A stretch of 64,000 nt of DNA from Steroidobacteraceae bacterium. GTDB taxonomy: Bacteria; Pseudomonadota; Gammaproteobacteria; Steroidobacterales; Steroidobacteraceae. How positions within the stretch are numbered: position 1 is the first letter of the stretch; the number at the start of each line of letters is the position of its first letter. Shown piece by piece: positions 15,357 to 24,461 of the stretch. The translations under genes were made by a program, and so were the position numbers. The notes under the pieces are model-generated. The model made no database searches. It worked only from the letters and a program-made list of their open reading frames with translations, and was not told the DNA's origin. The stretch is from contig JAPZRU010000002.1 of NCBI GenBank assembly GCA_027531255.1, positions 62,001 through 126,000 of the forward strand, read 5' to 3'.

Positions 15357-17504
15357 TCAGAACTTGCCGTAGTAGCCTTCCTTGATGGCGTCGAAGAGAT
15401 TCGCGGCGGTGTGCTTCTCGCCGTCGTACTCGATCTCCTCGTCGCCGCGCACACGCACTTCCTTGCCGTCCTCGAGCGTGAACACGTAGTACGTGTTCTT
15501 CAGGTCCTCTTCCTTCACCAGCACGCCCTGGAACGCCTCGGGGTTGAAGCGGAAGGTGGTGCAGCCCTTCAGGCCCTGCTCGTAGGCGTACAGGTAGATG
15601 TCCTTGAAGGCCTCGTACTTGAAGTCGGTCGGCACGTTCGCCGTCTTCGAGATCGAGGAGTCCACCCACTTCTGCGCCGCGGCCTGGATGTCGACGTGCT
15701 CGGTCGGCGTGATGTCGTCGGCCGTCGTGAAGTAATCCGGCAGCCGCTCGTCCGCCTTGGTGGCGCCGGGCATCGCGCGCGGGTTCACGAGCTCGCGGTA
15801 GGCGAGCAGCTCGTAGGAGTAGACGTCCACGCGCTCCTTCGACTTCTTGCCCTCGCGGATCACGTTGCGGAAGTAGTGGTGCGCGAAGCTGGGCTCGATA
15901 CCGTTAGAGGCGTTGTTCGCGAGCGAGAGCGAGATCGTGCCGGTCGGCGCGATCGAGGTGTGGTGGGTGAAGCGCGCACCCACCTGCGCCAGCTCGTCGA
16001 CGAGGCCGGGCGCGATGCTCGCCACCCGCTGCATGTAGCGGCTGTAGCGGGCGTGCAGCACGCGGCCCGGAATCTTCTGGCCCGCCTTCCAGCCGTCGCG
16101 CGCCATCTCCGGGCGCTGGCGCAGCATCTTCGGCGTGACCTCGAACTCCTCGAGCATGATCGGCGCCGAGCCCTTCTCCTTCGCGAGCTCGAGGCCCGCT
16201 TCCCAGCCGGCCAGCGCCATCTCGCGCGAGACCGCCTCGGTGAACTTCACGCTCTCCTTCGAGCCGTACTTCATGCACAGCATCGTGATCGTCGAGCCGA
16301 GGCCGAGGAAGCCCATGCCGTGCCGGCGCTTGCGGGTGATCTCGTCGCGCTGCCGCTCGAGCGGCAGGCCGTTGATCTCGACCACGTTGTCGAGCATCCG
16401 CGTGAAGACCTTCACGACCTCGCGGTACTCGTCCCAGTCGAACGCGGCGTCCGGCGTGAACGGGTTCTTGACGAAGCGGGTGAGGTTCACGCTGCCGAGC
16501 AGGCACGAGCCGTACGGCGGCAGCGGCTGCTCGCCGCACGGGTTGGTGGCGCGGATGTTCTCGCACCACCAGTTGTTGTTCATCTCGTTGACGCGGTCGA
16601 TCAGCACGAAGCCGGGCTCGGCGAAGTCGTACGTCGACGACATGATCACGTCCCACAGGCGACGCGCCGGCAGCTTCTTGTAGATCTTGCAGCAGACCAG
16701 GCCGTCGTCGCGGGTGACGTAGCCCTCGGTGCGCGGCCACTCGCGCCAGACGTACTGCGAGGCGTCCGCGAGGTCCGGCTGCTCCGCCTCGTACTCCTTG
16801 GTCGAGAGCGGGAAGGCGAGCCTCCACTCGCGGTCGGCCTTGACCGCCTCGACGAACTCGTCGGTGATGAGCAAGCTGAGGTTGAACTGGCGCAGGCGCC
16901 CGTTCTCGCGCTTCGCCTTGATGAATTCCATCGCGTCGGGGTGGCCGACGTCGAACGTACCCATCTGCGCGCCGCGGCGGCCGCCCGCCGACGACACGGT
17001 GAAACACATCTTGTCGTAGATGTCCATGAAGGACAGCGGGCCCGAGGTGTACGCGCCCGCGCCCGAGACGTACGCGCCGCGCGGCCGCAGCGTCGAGAAC
17101 TCGTAGCCGATGCCGCAGCCGGCCTTCAGCGTCAGGCCCGCCTCGTGGACCTTGTTCAGGATGTCGTCCATCGAGTCGACGATCGTGCCCGACACGGTGC
17201 AGTTGATCGTCGAGGTCGCGGGCTTGTGCTCCCACGCGCCGGCGTTGGACGTGATGCGGCCCGCGGGGATCGCGCCCTTGCGCAGCGCCCACAGGAACTT
17301 CTCGAACCAGGTGTCGCGGGCGGCCGGGGCCTCGACCTCGGCCAGCGCGCGCGCGACGCGCTTGTAGGTGTCGTCCATCGAGCGGTCGATGGGCGTGCCG
17401 TCCTTCGCGGTCAGGCGGTACTTCTTGTCCCAGATGTCGACGGACGCTTCCTGGAACGGAATCTGGTCGACTCCGGCCGGCGCGATCTTGTAAGCGGTGC
17501 TCAT
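15357..17504 (-). CDS. nrdJa: Class II (B12-dependent) ribonucleotide reductase, NrdJa catalytic subunit
   Basis: A 715-residue catalytic subunit close in length to Pseudomonas NrdJa (about 730). Recognised parts are the substrate-binding INCTVSGTI region, the GLTLKAGCGIGYEFSTLRPRG loop, the highly conserved NPCGEQPLPPYGSC motif with the active-site Cys, and APTGTISLSLANNASNGIEP near the C-terminus. It reduces ribonucleotides using a radical made from adenosylcobalamin. The ATG at 17504 begins MSTAYKIAPAGVDQIPFQ; the longer frame is shadow. The promoter and an NrdR-like box lie about 340 bases upstream. I looked for a cobalamin riboswitch in this leader and did not see one. Confidence 0.94.
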   Translation of the reverse strand: MSTAYKIAPAGVDQIPFQEASVDIWDKKYRLTAKDGTPIDRSMDDTYKRVARALAEVEAPAARDTWFEKFLWALRKGAIPAGRITSNAGAWEHKPATSTINCTVSGTIVDSMDDILNKVHEAGLTLKAGCGIGYEFSTLRPRGAYVSGAGAYTSGPLSFMDIYDKMCFTVSSAGGRRGAQMGTFDVGHPDAMEFIKAKRENGRLRQFNLSLLITDEFVEAVKADREWRLAFPLSTKEYEAEQPDLADASQYVWREWPRTEGYVTRDDGLVCCKIYKKLPARRLWDVIMSSTYDFAEPGFVLIDRVNEMNNNWWCENIRATNPCGEQPLPPYGSCLLGSVNLTRFVKNPFTPDAAFDWDEYREVVKVFTRMLDNVVEINGLPLERQRDEITRKRRHGMGFLGLGSTITMLCMKYGSKESVKFTEAVSREMALAGWEAGLELAKEKGSAPIMLEEFEVTPKMLRQRPEMARDGWKAGQKIPGRVLHARYSRYMQRVASIAPGLVDELAQVGARFTHHTSIAPTGTISLSLANNASNGIEPSFAHHYFRNVIREGKKSKERVDVYSYELLAYRELVNPRAMPGATKADERLPDYFTTADDITPTEHVDIQAAAQKWVDSSISKTANVPTDFKYEAFKDIYLYAYEQGLKGCTTFRFNPEAFQGVLVKEEDLKNTYYVFTLEDGKEVRVRGDEEIEYDGEKHTAANLFDAIKEGYYGKF

Positions 17505-17826
17505 CTTGAGTGGGCGCTCCCCTGTTCTCCGACGCCGGGCGGCCCTCGTCGGACCGTCGTCCGGTGGGTTCCGCACGGGACCCGAACCGAACGTCGGCGC
17601 GCTCGCCGGCCGCCATCCACGCCTGCGCGGCCCGACGGGCCACGCGTGATTTCAAACGACTCGAGGCGCGACGCGAGCCGCACCTCTCTCCCCTTCGACA
17701 GGCTCGCGGGGGTCGCCCCGCCCGCGAGCCGCCCCGGACGGCGATGGGTATGTCGCGACGGCTTGGCGCGCGCACTTCCCGTCTGCCGCAGGGCTCGAGC
17801 CGGCTCTTTCGCCGGGTTCCCGGCAC

Positions 17827-17840
17827 CACAAGATGTTGTG
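17827..17840. promoter_or_regulatory. NrdR box candidate
   Basis: CACAAGATGTTGTG is a near-perfect palindrome (CACAA / TTGTG arms) resembling the NrdR box found in front of ribonucleotide reductase operons. It sits at about +5 to +18 of the predicted nrdJab transcript. NrdR is the ATP/dATP-sensing repressor of nrd genes and normally binds paired boxes. Confidence 0.6.
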
Positions 17841-17851
17841 TCGGGGGCGTT

Positions 17852-17880
17852 AAGTTATTTTTCGGGCAGCGCTGCGTCAA
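17852..17880 (-). promoter_or_regulatory. Sigma-70-type promoter of nrdJab
   Basis: On the minus strand -35 TTGACG (17880-17875), a 17-base spacer, and -10 TAACTT (17857-17852). Transcription should start near 17845, leaving a 5' leader of about 340 bases before nrdJa. An NrdR-like box begins a few bases downstream of the start, consistent with repression. Confidence 0.7.
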
Positions 17881-18004
17881 GCGCTGTTTGGCGTGGGCAA
17901 AACCCTGAATTTCACCCTTTTCCGACAAGCAGTTAGAAAAACCTGCTAAGGCTCGTTCCGGAGCCCCCGCACGGCCTCGCTGTCAAGCTCCGGGAGCGTT
18001 TGGC

Positions 18005-18020
18005 CCCAACATCTTGTACC
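18005..18020. promoter_or_regulatory. Second NrdR-like box
   Basis: CCCAACATCTTGTACC contains the decamer AACATCTTGT, the exact reverse complement of ACAAGATGTT in the box at 17827-17840. The two centres are about 180 bases apart, much more than the roughly 30 bases usual for paired NrdR boxes. It lies between the divergent nrdJab and hsp20 promoters. Confidence 0.4.
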
Positions 18021-18118
18021 CACCGCCGGCACAGAGGAAACGCACTCTCCACCCACAGGTTGTCCACCGTGCGTCGCTTGCAATCCACCACGGAACGTGT
18101 CGCGCGCAGCCCCCGCCG

Positions 18119-18146
18119 CTTGAAATGGCACGCGGGGTCCCTACCT
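18119..18146 (+). promoter_or_regulatory. Sigma-32 (heat-shock) promoter candidate of hsp20
   Basis: CTTGAAA (18119-18125), 13 bases, then CCCTACCT (18139-18146). The -35 is exact and the -10 matches six of eight positions of the CCCCATNT heat-shock consensus. It lies about 50 bases upstream of the hsp20 ATG, the expected place for a small heat-shock gene. Confidence 0.6.
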
Positions 18147-18194
18147 CGCACTCAGGGACGCGAGGCGTCCGCGACACCGCACGAGGAGATCCGC

Positions 18195-18638
18195 ATGAAC
18201 GTGACCCGCTACGAGCCCTGGGTGCTGATGAGCCGCCTGCACCGCGACCTCGACCGCCTGTTCAACAACCTGCCCACGAACGCCGACGAGGCCCAGCAGG
18301 CGGTCGTGGACTGGGTGCCGCCCGTGGACATCCGCGAGGAGCAGAACCAGTTCGTGATCCACGCCGACCTGCCGGGCGTCGAGGCGAAGGACATCGACGT
18401 GACGCTCGAGAAGGGCGTGCTGACGATCCGCGGCCGCCGCGAGCTCGCGACGCGCGACGAGAAGAACGGCTTCCGGCGCGTCGAGCGCGTCGCCGGCGAG
18501 TTCTACCGCCGCTTCTCGCTGCCCGACACCGCCGACTCGCAGGCGGTGAAGGCGCGCTTCGCGAACGGCGTGCTGGAGGTCGCGATCCCGAAGCAGGCGC
18601 AGGTCCTGCCCCGCCGCATCAGCGTCGAGGCCGCCTGA
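18195..18638 (+). CDS. Small heat shock protein, Hsp20/alpha-crystallin family
   Basis: A 147-residue ATP-independent chaperone. The N-terminal arm (MNVTRYEPWVLMSRLHRDLDRLF) leads into an alpha-crystallin domain (about residues 38-140) with DWVPPVDIREEQNQFVIHADLPGV and GVLTIRGRRE, then the conserved FANGVLEVAIPK. A C-terminal RRISVE stands where oligomer-forming I-x-I/V tails occur. It binds unfolding proteins under stress. A clear ribosome-binding site (GAGGAGA at 18183-18189) fixes the ATG. A GC-rich inverted repeat without a T run follows at about 18672-18695 and may act as a terminator. Confidence 0.93.
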   Translation: MNVTRYEPWVLMSRLHRDLDRLFNNLPTNADEAQQAVVDWVPPVDIREEQNQFVIHADLPGVEAKDIDVTLEKGVLTIRGRRELATRDEKNGFRRVERVAGEFYRRFSLPDTADSQAVKARFANGVLEVAIPKQAQVLPRRISVEAA

Positions 18639-18834
18639 CGCGCGCGGCGCGCTCGCGCGTCGCACGCCATCCGGGGCCGCCCGTACGGGCGGCCCCGCGA
18701 CTTGCGTTCCGGGCTCCGTTGCGCGGAACTTTGCCGGCTACGATCCGGTCAGGTTCCGGCGACGCGCGCGGCGCCGCGACTACCGGACGAGCCGCACGCG
18801 CCCGCAGAACCTGCCCAAGAAGGACACCGGCCGC

Positions 18835-20253
18835 ATGATCTCTCCGAGCCTCCGCCGCGCACGCACCCTGCCGGCGCTCGCCGCCGTCGCCTGCGCCTCC
18901 CTGGTCGCCGTCGTTCCCGCGACGGCGTCGGCGCAGTCGCGCCCGCTGCCCGCCGACGAGCGCGGCACGCCCGTGCCCTCGCTCGCGCCGATGCTGAAGC
19001 GCGTCTCGCCGGCGATCGTGAACATCTCGATCCGCGGCACGATCACCGAGCGCGGCCAGCGGAACCCGCTGCTCGAGGACCCGTTCTTCCGCCGCTTCTT
19101 CGACATCCCGGAACAGGGCCCGCGGCAGCGGCAGTTCCAGAGCGCCGGTTCCGGCGTCGTGATCAACGCGCGCGAGGGACTGATCGTCACGAACGCGCAC
19201 GTGGTCGAGAACGCGAGCGAGATCACCGTGACCACCCTCGACGGGCGCGACCTCAAGGCCGAGGTCGTCGGCAGCGACCCGCCGTCCGACGTCGCCGTGC
19301 TCCGCGTGAAGAACCCGCCGCGCCTGACCGAGATCGCGATCGGCGACTCGAGCCGCGCGGAGGTCGGCGACTACGTGGTCGCGATCGGCAACCCGTTCGG
19401 CCTGCAGCACACGGTGACGTACGGGATCATCAGCGGTCTCGGCCGCTCGGGCCTCAATCCCGAGGGCTACGAGGACTTCATCCAGACCGACGCGTCCATC
19501 AACCCGGGCAACTCCGGCGGCGCGCTCGTGAACCTCCGCGGCGAACTGATCGGCGTCAACAGCGCGATCCTGTCGCGCACCGGCGGCAACATCGGCATCG
19601 GCTTCGCGATCCCGTCGAACATGGTGAAGTCGGTCACCGACCAGCTCGTGAAGAACGGCGAGGTGCGGCGCGGAGTGCTCGGCGTGAACATCTCGACGCT
19701 GACGCCGGAAACCGCCGAGAACCTCGGCGTCAAGGAGGACACGCGCGGCGCGCTGGTGATCCAGGTCGTCGAGGGCTCGCCCGCGGCGCGCGCGGGCGTC
19801 AAGGCGGGCGACGTGATCACCGCCGTCAACGGGCAGCCGGTCCGCACGCAGGGCGAGTTGCGCAACCGCATCGGCATGCTGACGATCGGCGAGAGCGTGC
19901 GCCTCGGCCTGCTGCGCGACGGCAAGCCGCTGCAGATCACCGCGCAGGTGCAGGCGCGCGACGCGGCGCCGCCGGGCGAGACGCCCGACCCGGTGTCCGC
20001 GAGCCCGCACCGCGCACTCGAGGGCGCGGACCTTACCGACGCGCCGGGCCCCGGCGGCGGCGTGCTGGTGCGCGACCTCGTGCCCGGCAGCCCGGCCCAG
20101 CAGTCCGGCCTGCGCGAAGGCGACGTGATCACCGGCGTGAACCGCCGCCCGGTCGCGAACGAGCGCGAACTCCGCGCGGCGCTGAAGGACCAGGCCTCGT
20201 TCGTGCTCGCCGTGCGCCGCGGCAACGCGCTGCTGGTGCTGCCGGTCCGCTGA
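18835..20253 (+). CDS. Periplasmic serine protease, DegP/HtrA (MucD-like)
   Basis: A 472-residue S1C protease with signal peptide (residues 1-34, ending ASAQS), trypsin-like domain and two PDZ domains (about 265-355 and 385-470). The catalytic triad is visible: His122 in VTNAHVVEN, Asp152 in PPSDVAVLRV, Ser227 in INPGNSGGAL. The domain layout matches the DegQ/MucD type that degrades or refolds misfolded periplasmic proteins. AAGAAGGA stands upstream of the ATG. The gene follows hsp20, a second protein-quality-control gene, but is probably transcribed separately. Confidence 0.94.
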   Translation: MISPSLRRARTLPALAAVACASLVAVVPATASAQSRPLPADERGTPVPSLAPMLKRVSPAIVNISIRGTITERGQRNPLLEDPFFRRFFDIPEQGPRQRQFQSAGSGVVINAREGLIVTNAHVVENASEITVTTLDGRDLKAEVVGSDPPSDVAVLRVKNPPRLTEIAIGDSSRAEVGDYVVAIGNPFGLQHTVTYGIISGLGRSGLNPEGYEDFIQTDASINPGNSGGALVNLRGELIGVNSAILSRTGGNIGIGFAIPSNMVKSVTDQLVKNGEVRRGVLGVNISTLTPETAENLGVKEDTRGALVIQVVEGSPAARAGVKAGDVITAVNGQPVRTQGELRNRIGMLTIGESVRLGLLRDGKPLQITAQVQARDAAPPGETPDPVSASPHRALEGADLTDAPGPGGGVLVRDLVPGSPAQQSGLREGDVITGVNRRPVANERELRAALKDQASFVLAVRRGNALLVLPVR

Positions 20254-20357
20254 CGAACGCGGTTTCGGCCCGGGCGCGTGCCGCGGCGCGCCCCGGGCGA
20301 GGGCCCGGGCACGACTGGCTATAATCGCAGGCCCAGCGGCCACGGCATCGGTCCTCC

Positions 20358-21332
20358 ATGCGCCCACTGTCCATCTGCGTCCTCGGCGGCACCGGCTTCG
20401 TCGGCACCCCACTCTGCGCGCAGCTGGTCCGCGACGGTCACTCGGTCCGCGTGCTGACGCGCAACCGCGAGCGCGCGAAGCGCCTGTTCGTGCTGCCGGA
20501 CCTCGAGGTCCACGACGCGAACGTGCACGAGCCCGCGGTGCTGGCGCAGCACTTCCGCGGCCGCGACGTCGTGATCAACCTGGTCGGCATCCTGAACGAG
20601 CGCGGCCGCAGCGGCTCCGGCTTCCGCCACGCGCACGGCGAACTGGCGCGCAAGGTGGTGAGCGCGTGCCGCTCGAGCGGCGTGACTCGACTGCTGCACA
20701 TGAGTGCGCTGCGCGCCGCCGAGACCGCGCCCAGCCACTACCTGCGCACCAAGGGCGAGGCGGAACGGATCGTGCGCGAGGAATCGGGCCACGTGCAGTG
20801 GACGATCTTCCAGCCGTCCGTGATCTTCGGGCCCGGCGACGGCTTCATGAACCGGTTCGCCGGGCTGCTCGCGCTCTTCCCGGCGCTGCCGCTCGCGCGC
20901 GCCGGCGCGCGCTTCGCGCCCGTCTACGTCGGCGACGTCGTGGCGGCGATGGTGCGCGCGCTGAACGACGACCACGTCTGCGGCGAGGTGTTCCAGCTCT
21001 GCGGGCCCGAGGTGTTCACGCTCGCCGACCTCGTGCGCTACGTGGCCGAGGTCCGCGGGCAGAAGCGGCTGGTGTTCGGCATCCCCGACGCGGTCGGCGC
21101 GCTGCAGGCCTTCCTGATGGATTTCCTGCCGGGCAAGCCGCTGTCCATCGACAACTTCCGCTCGCTGTCGGTCGACAGCGTCTGCAGCGAGAACGGCCTC
21201 GCGCGCCTCGGCATCGCACCGACCTCGCTGCGCGCCGTCGTGCCGGACTACCTCGGCTCGAAGCAGCGCAACGTCCGGCTGGACGACTTCAGGCGCGCCG
21301 CCGGCGCCCGCGTCGACTACGACGCGCGCTGA
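20358..21332 (+). CDS. NAD(P)-binding protein of the complex I NDUFA9 subunit type
   Basis: A 324-residue atypical short-chain dehydrogenase. The N-terminal Rossmann motif GGTGFVG is followed by NLVGILNERG, the YLRTKGEAERIVRE segment (Tyr-x3-Lys-like) and QPSVIFGPGDGFMNRFA. This matches bacterial homologues of the mitochondrial complex I accessory subunit NDUFA9. In bacteria the role is unproven; quinone- or lipid-linked functions have been suggested. It is a soluble or peripheral membrane protein. Confidence 0.88.
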   Translation: MRPLSICVLGGTGFVGTPLCAQLVRDGHSVRVLTRNRERAKRLFVLPDLEVHDANVHEPAVLAQHFRGRDVVINLVGILNERGRSGSGFRHAHGELARKVVSACRSSGVTRLLHMSALRAAETAPSHYLRTKGEAERIVREESGHVQWTIFQPSVIFGPGDGFMNRFAGLLALFPALPLARAGARFAPVYVGDVVAAMVRALNDDHVCGEVFQLCGPEVFTLADLVRYVAEVRGQKRLVFGIPDAVGALQAFLMDFLPGKPLSIDNFRSLSVDSVCSENGLARLGIAPTSLRAVVPDYLGSKQRNVRLDDFRRAAGARVDYDAR

Positions 21333-21382
21333 TCGTGACGCGGGTCGCGGCGGCCGGGCGCCGGGCTGCCGAGACTCGGGCA

Positions 21383-22012
21383 ATGAACGCCCTGCGCCCG
21401 TCGAGCAACTCCCGCCCTCCCGGCCGGACACGCATCGCCAGCGCACTCGCCGTGCTGGGCCTCGCCGCCACTGGCGCCGCCCCGGCCGGCACGCCGGCGA
21501 CGTCGGCCACACCCGCATCGGCACCGGCCGCCGCCCCCTCCCCGGCCCCGTCCGCGGGCGCCGCGAAACGCGCACCCGTGCACGCCGCGGTCACCGAGGC
21601 CGAGGCCCGCGAGGTGATGACTGCGCTCGAGCGCGCCGCGCGCCGCCGCAACCTCGACGGCCTCGTCGACCTGCTCGCGCCGGACGCCACGATCGAGATC
21701 CGCACGCGGTTCGACGGCCGCGAGCACGTGAACCGGCACGACCGCGCCAGCTACCTCGAGATGCTGACCGGCGGGTTCGCGGCACTGAACTCGCTCGACG
21801 GCTACGACTACGCGATCGCCGACCTCGCGCTGCGCGTCGACGGGCTCGCGATGGTGGCGGACAGTCGGGTGGTCGAGACCGTGATCTTCGATGGCCGCTC
21901 GCAGCTGACCGAGAGCCGCGAGACCGCGCGCCTCGAGCGGCGTGGCGACCGCGTGCTGATCACGCGCGTCATCGCGACGACGGGTGCGCAGGAGCCGCCG
22001 CCGGCGCGCTGA
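21383..22012 (+). CDS. NTF2-like (SnoaL-fold) secreted protein
   Basis: A 209-residue protein. An N-terminal signal-like segment (SALAVLGLAATGAAPAG) leads into a long Ala/Pro/Thr/Ser linker (about residues 35-75). The globular part has EVMTALERAARRRNLDGLVDLLAPDATIEIRTRFDG, typical of the NTF2-like cone fold used by binding proteins and small enzymes. Ligand unknown. Its 3' end overlaps by 44 bases the 3' end of the convergent aminopeptidase gene, an unusual degree of overlap that could cause antisense interference. Confidence 0.7.
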   Translation: MNALRPSSNSRPPGRTRIASALAVLGLAATGAAPAGTPATSATPASAPAAAPSPAPSAGAAKRAPVHAAVTEAEAREVMTALERAARRRNLDGLVDLLAPDATIEIRTRFDGREHVNRHDRASYLEMLTGGFAALNSLDGYDYAIADLALRVDGLAMVADSRVVETVIFDGRSQLTESRETARLERRGDRVLITRVIATTGAQEPPPAR

Positions 22013-23105
22013 CGAGGACCGGACCCTCGCCGCACAGCAGCGCACGACGCTGCTCCCGCGGCAGCGCCGCCAGTTCGCGCGCCCGCGCGTAGAAGCGCGG
22101 CAGGTCGCGGCCGACGGCCTCGAGCTCGCGCTCGAGTCCAGGCACGCACTGCCGGTAGGTCGCGACCGCGAGCAGGCTCGCGTTGTTCAGGTCCGGGCCG
22201 AACAGCCGCTCGTAGCCGCCGTCCCCCCACGCCTGCGCGAGCGCGCGGTATTCCTCGCGCATCCGCTCGAACTCGGCCGCCTTGGCCTCCCGCAGCGGCG
22301 CCGGTTCGAGCGCGCTCGCGTACAGCGCCCGCAGGCGGTCGCGGCCGCGCACGAGGACGGCCGCGACCTCGGCGTAGCGCGACTGGCGCTGGGCGAACCC
22401 CGCGAGGTCCGGCGCGCGCCCTTCGCGCTCGAGCCAGCGCCGCACGCCCTCGGTCTCCACGACGGTGGCGAACGCCTCGTTGAACTTGCTGTCGCCCGGC
22501 ACGTAGAGCAGCTGGTGCGTGAGTTCGTGGAACACGAGTCCCGCGAGGTGCGGCTCGCTCCAGCCGAGCCAGGTGTTCAGCACCGGGTCCTCGAAGTGCC
22601 CGAGCGTCGAGTAGGCCGGCACGCCGCCGACCAGCACGTCGTAGCCCCGGCCGCGCAGCGAATCGCCGTAGCGGCGCGCGGCCGACTCGTCGAAGTAGCC
22701 GCGGTAGGCGACGCAGCCGGCGACTGGGAAGCACCAGGTCTTGGGATCGACCGAGAATTCCGGCGCGGCGAACACGTTCCACAGCACGTACGGCCGGCCG
22801 ACGTCCGCGTAGGAGCGGTAGCTGCCGTTGTCGGGCAGCCCGAGTTCCGCGGTCGCGAAGTCGCGGATGCGTGCGACGCGCTCGAGCTGCGCGCGCAGCG
22901 TCGGCGGTGTCCGCGGATCCGCGACCACGCGCGCGATCGGCTGGCGTTTCGCGTTCAGGTCGAGCTGGCCCTTCGCGGTGTGCAGCAGGTAGCAGCCCGT
23001 CAACGGCAGGCACGCGACGAGCGCGGCGAACGCGCGGCCGAGCCGGCCGGCGCGACCGGCGCAGGAGCGGCCATGACGGGGCGTCGCGACGAGCGGGCGG
23101 TCCAT
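21969..23105 (-). CDS. Putative aminopeptidase (PF10023), lipoprotein
   Basis: A 378-residue zinc metallopeptidase-like protein. The start is a lipoprotein signal (CLPLTGC lipobox, Cys about residue 38). The metal site is HELTHQLLY (a variant HExxH), with a downstream Glu in NEAFATVVETEG, matching PF10023 putative aminopeptidases. Tyr/Trp-rich stretches (YRSYADVGRPYVLWNVFAAPEF and WCFPVAGCVAYRGYF) precede it. It is predicted to be membrane-tethered in the periplasm. The peptidase activity is inferred from the motif only. Confidence 0.85.
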   Translation of the reverse strand: MDRPLVATPRHGRSCAGRAGRLGRAFAALVACLPLTGCYLLHTAKGQLDLNAKRQPIARVVADPRTPPTLRAQLERVARIRDFATAELGLPDNGSYRSYADVGRPYVLWNVFAAPEFSVDPKTWCFPVAGCVAYRGYFDESAARRYGDSLRGRGYDVLVGGVPAYSTLGHFEDPVLNTWLGWSEPHLAGLVFHELTHQLLYVPGDSKFNEAFATVVETEGVRRWLEREGRAPDLAGFAQRQSRYAEVAAVLVRGRDRLRALYASALEPAPLREAKAAEFERMREEYRALAQAWGDGGYERLFGPDLNNASLLAVATYRQCVPGLERELEAVGRDLPRFYARARELAALPREQRRALLCGEGPVLVSAPAAAPAHPSSR

Positions 23106-23174
23106 GCCCGCAGTCTAGCGACGGCGCCCGGCCGCGCGACCCCGGGCGGGCGGATGCCCCGTTAAACTGTCGAC

Positions 23175-24407
23175 ATGCGCACCTACCTGGTCGGCGGCGC
23201 CATCCGCGACGCCCTGCTCGGCCGCCCCGTCAAGGAACGGGACTGGGTCGTCGTCGGCGCGCGCCCCGAGGACCTCGAGGCGCGCGGCTTCAGGGCCGTC
23301 GGCCGGGATTTCCCCGTGTTCCTCCACCCCGGGACGCACGAGGAACACGCGCTGGCGCGCGTCGAGCGCAAGACCGGCCCCGGCTACCGCGGCTTCGCGG
23401 TCCACTTCGCGCCCGACGTCACCCTCGAGGAGGACCTCCGGCGTCGCGACCTGACGATCAACGCGATGGCGCAGGACGAGCACGGCGCGCTCGTCGATCC
23501 GTACGGCGGGCGCGCCGACCTCGACGCGCGCCTGCTCCGCCACGTTTCCGAGGCCTTCGCCGAGGACCCGGTGCGGATCCTGCGCGTCGCGCGCTTCGCC
23601 GCGCGCTATGCCCCGCTCGGCTTCACGGTCGCGGCCGACACCCTGGCGCTGATGCGGCGGATGGTCGACGCCGGCGAGGCCGACGCGCTGGTGCCCGAGC
23701 GCGTCTGGGCGGAGACCGTGAAGGCGCTCGGGGAGGACCGGCCGACCGTGTTCTTCGAGGTGCTGCGCGCCTGCGGCGCGCTCGCGGTCGTGTTCCCCGA
23801 ACTCGACAGGCTGTGGGGCGTACCGCAGCCCGCGAAGTGGCACCCGGAGATCGACACCGGCGTGCACGTGATGATGGTGCTCGAGCAGGCCGCGAAGCTC
23901 TCGCCGCTCGCGCGCGTGCGCTTCGCGGCGCTGACGCACGACCTCGGCAAGGGCGAGACCCACCCCGACCGCTGGCCCGCGCATCACGGCCACGAGGAGC
24001 GGAGCGTGCGGCTGGTGGACGCGATGGCAGAGCGCCTGCGCGTGCCGACCGAGTTCCGGGACCTGGCGCGCGCGGTCGCGCGTTGGCACGGGCTCTGTCA
24101 CCGCACGCTGGAACTGCGGCCCTCGACCCTGGTGGAACTGCTCGAGAACCTCGACGCTTTCAGGCGCCCGGAGCGGTTCGCCGAGTTCCTGCTCGCCTGC
24201 GAGGCCGACATCCGCGGCCGCACCGGGCTCGAGGAACGCCCGTATCCCCAGGCCGCGTTCCTCGCGCGGGTGCGCGAGGCGGCGGCGGCGGTCGTACTGA
24301 CCGCCGAAGAGCGCGCGGGTCTCGCGGGTCCGGCGATCGGCGAGAGGATCCGCCGCGCCCGCGTTGCCGCAATCGCGGCCCTGGAAAGGCCTGCACCGGC
24401 GGGCTGA
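23175..24407 (+). CDS. cca: Multifunctional CCA-adding enzyme (tRNA nucleotidyltransferase)
   Basis: A 410-residue protein very similar in layout to E. coli Cca. It has the nucleotidyltransferase core [12 protein letters not shown] with the acidic KERDWVVVG motif, [15 protein letters not shown], the template helix [16 protein letters not shown], the [19 protein letters not shown] segment, and a C-terminal HD domain (LTHDLGKG and HHGHEE). It adds or repairs the 3' CCA of tRNAs; the HD domain gives phosphohydrolase activity in family members. The ATG at 23175 is at the conserved start. Confidence 0.95.
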   Translation: MRTYLVGGAIRDALLGRPVKERDWVVVGARPEDLEARGFRAVGRDFPVFLHPGTHEEHALARVERKTGPGYRGFAVHFAPDVTLEEDLRRRDLTINAMAQDEHGALVDPYGGRADLDARLLRHVSEAFAEDPVRILRVARFAARYAPLGFTVAADTLALMRRMVDAGEADALVPERVWAETVKALGEDRPTVFFEVLRACGALAVVFPELDRLWGVPQPAKWHPEIDTGVHVMMVLEQAAKLSPLARVRFAALTHDLGKGETHPDRWPAHHGHEERSVRLVDAMAERLRVPTEFRDLARAVARWHGLCHRTLELRPSTLVELLENLDAFRRPERFAEFLLACEADIRGRTGLEERPYPQAAFLARVREAAAAVVLTAEERAGLAGPAIGERIRRARVAAIAALERPAPAG

Positions 24408-24461
24408 GAGGCGCGACCCGCCGCAACGCGCGCCGGGCCGCCGCGGCGCGCGCCGCCGAGG

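Larger units (their letters stand above)
17505..18118. other. Intergenic regulatory region between nrdJa and hsp20
   Basis: About 600 bases without a credible gene. It holds the nrdJab promoter, two NrdR-like boxes and the long nrdJ leader. It is locally much richer in A/T than its surroundings at 17840-17960 (for example TTAAGTTATTTTTCGG). A TTGTCCACC at 18060-18068 resembles a weak DnaA box, with two differences from TTATCCACA. Confidence 0.6.

Noticed and set aside
17505-17845. A cobalamin riboswitch in the nrdJ leader
   Set aside because: Expected because the enzyme uses B12, but I could not find the conserved B12-box or core elements on the minus strand by eye. A covariance search would settle it.
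15183-17936. A 917-codon plus-strand frame opposite nrdJa/nrdJb
   Set aside because: Antisense of a highly conserved reductase; composition is typical of a shadow frame.
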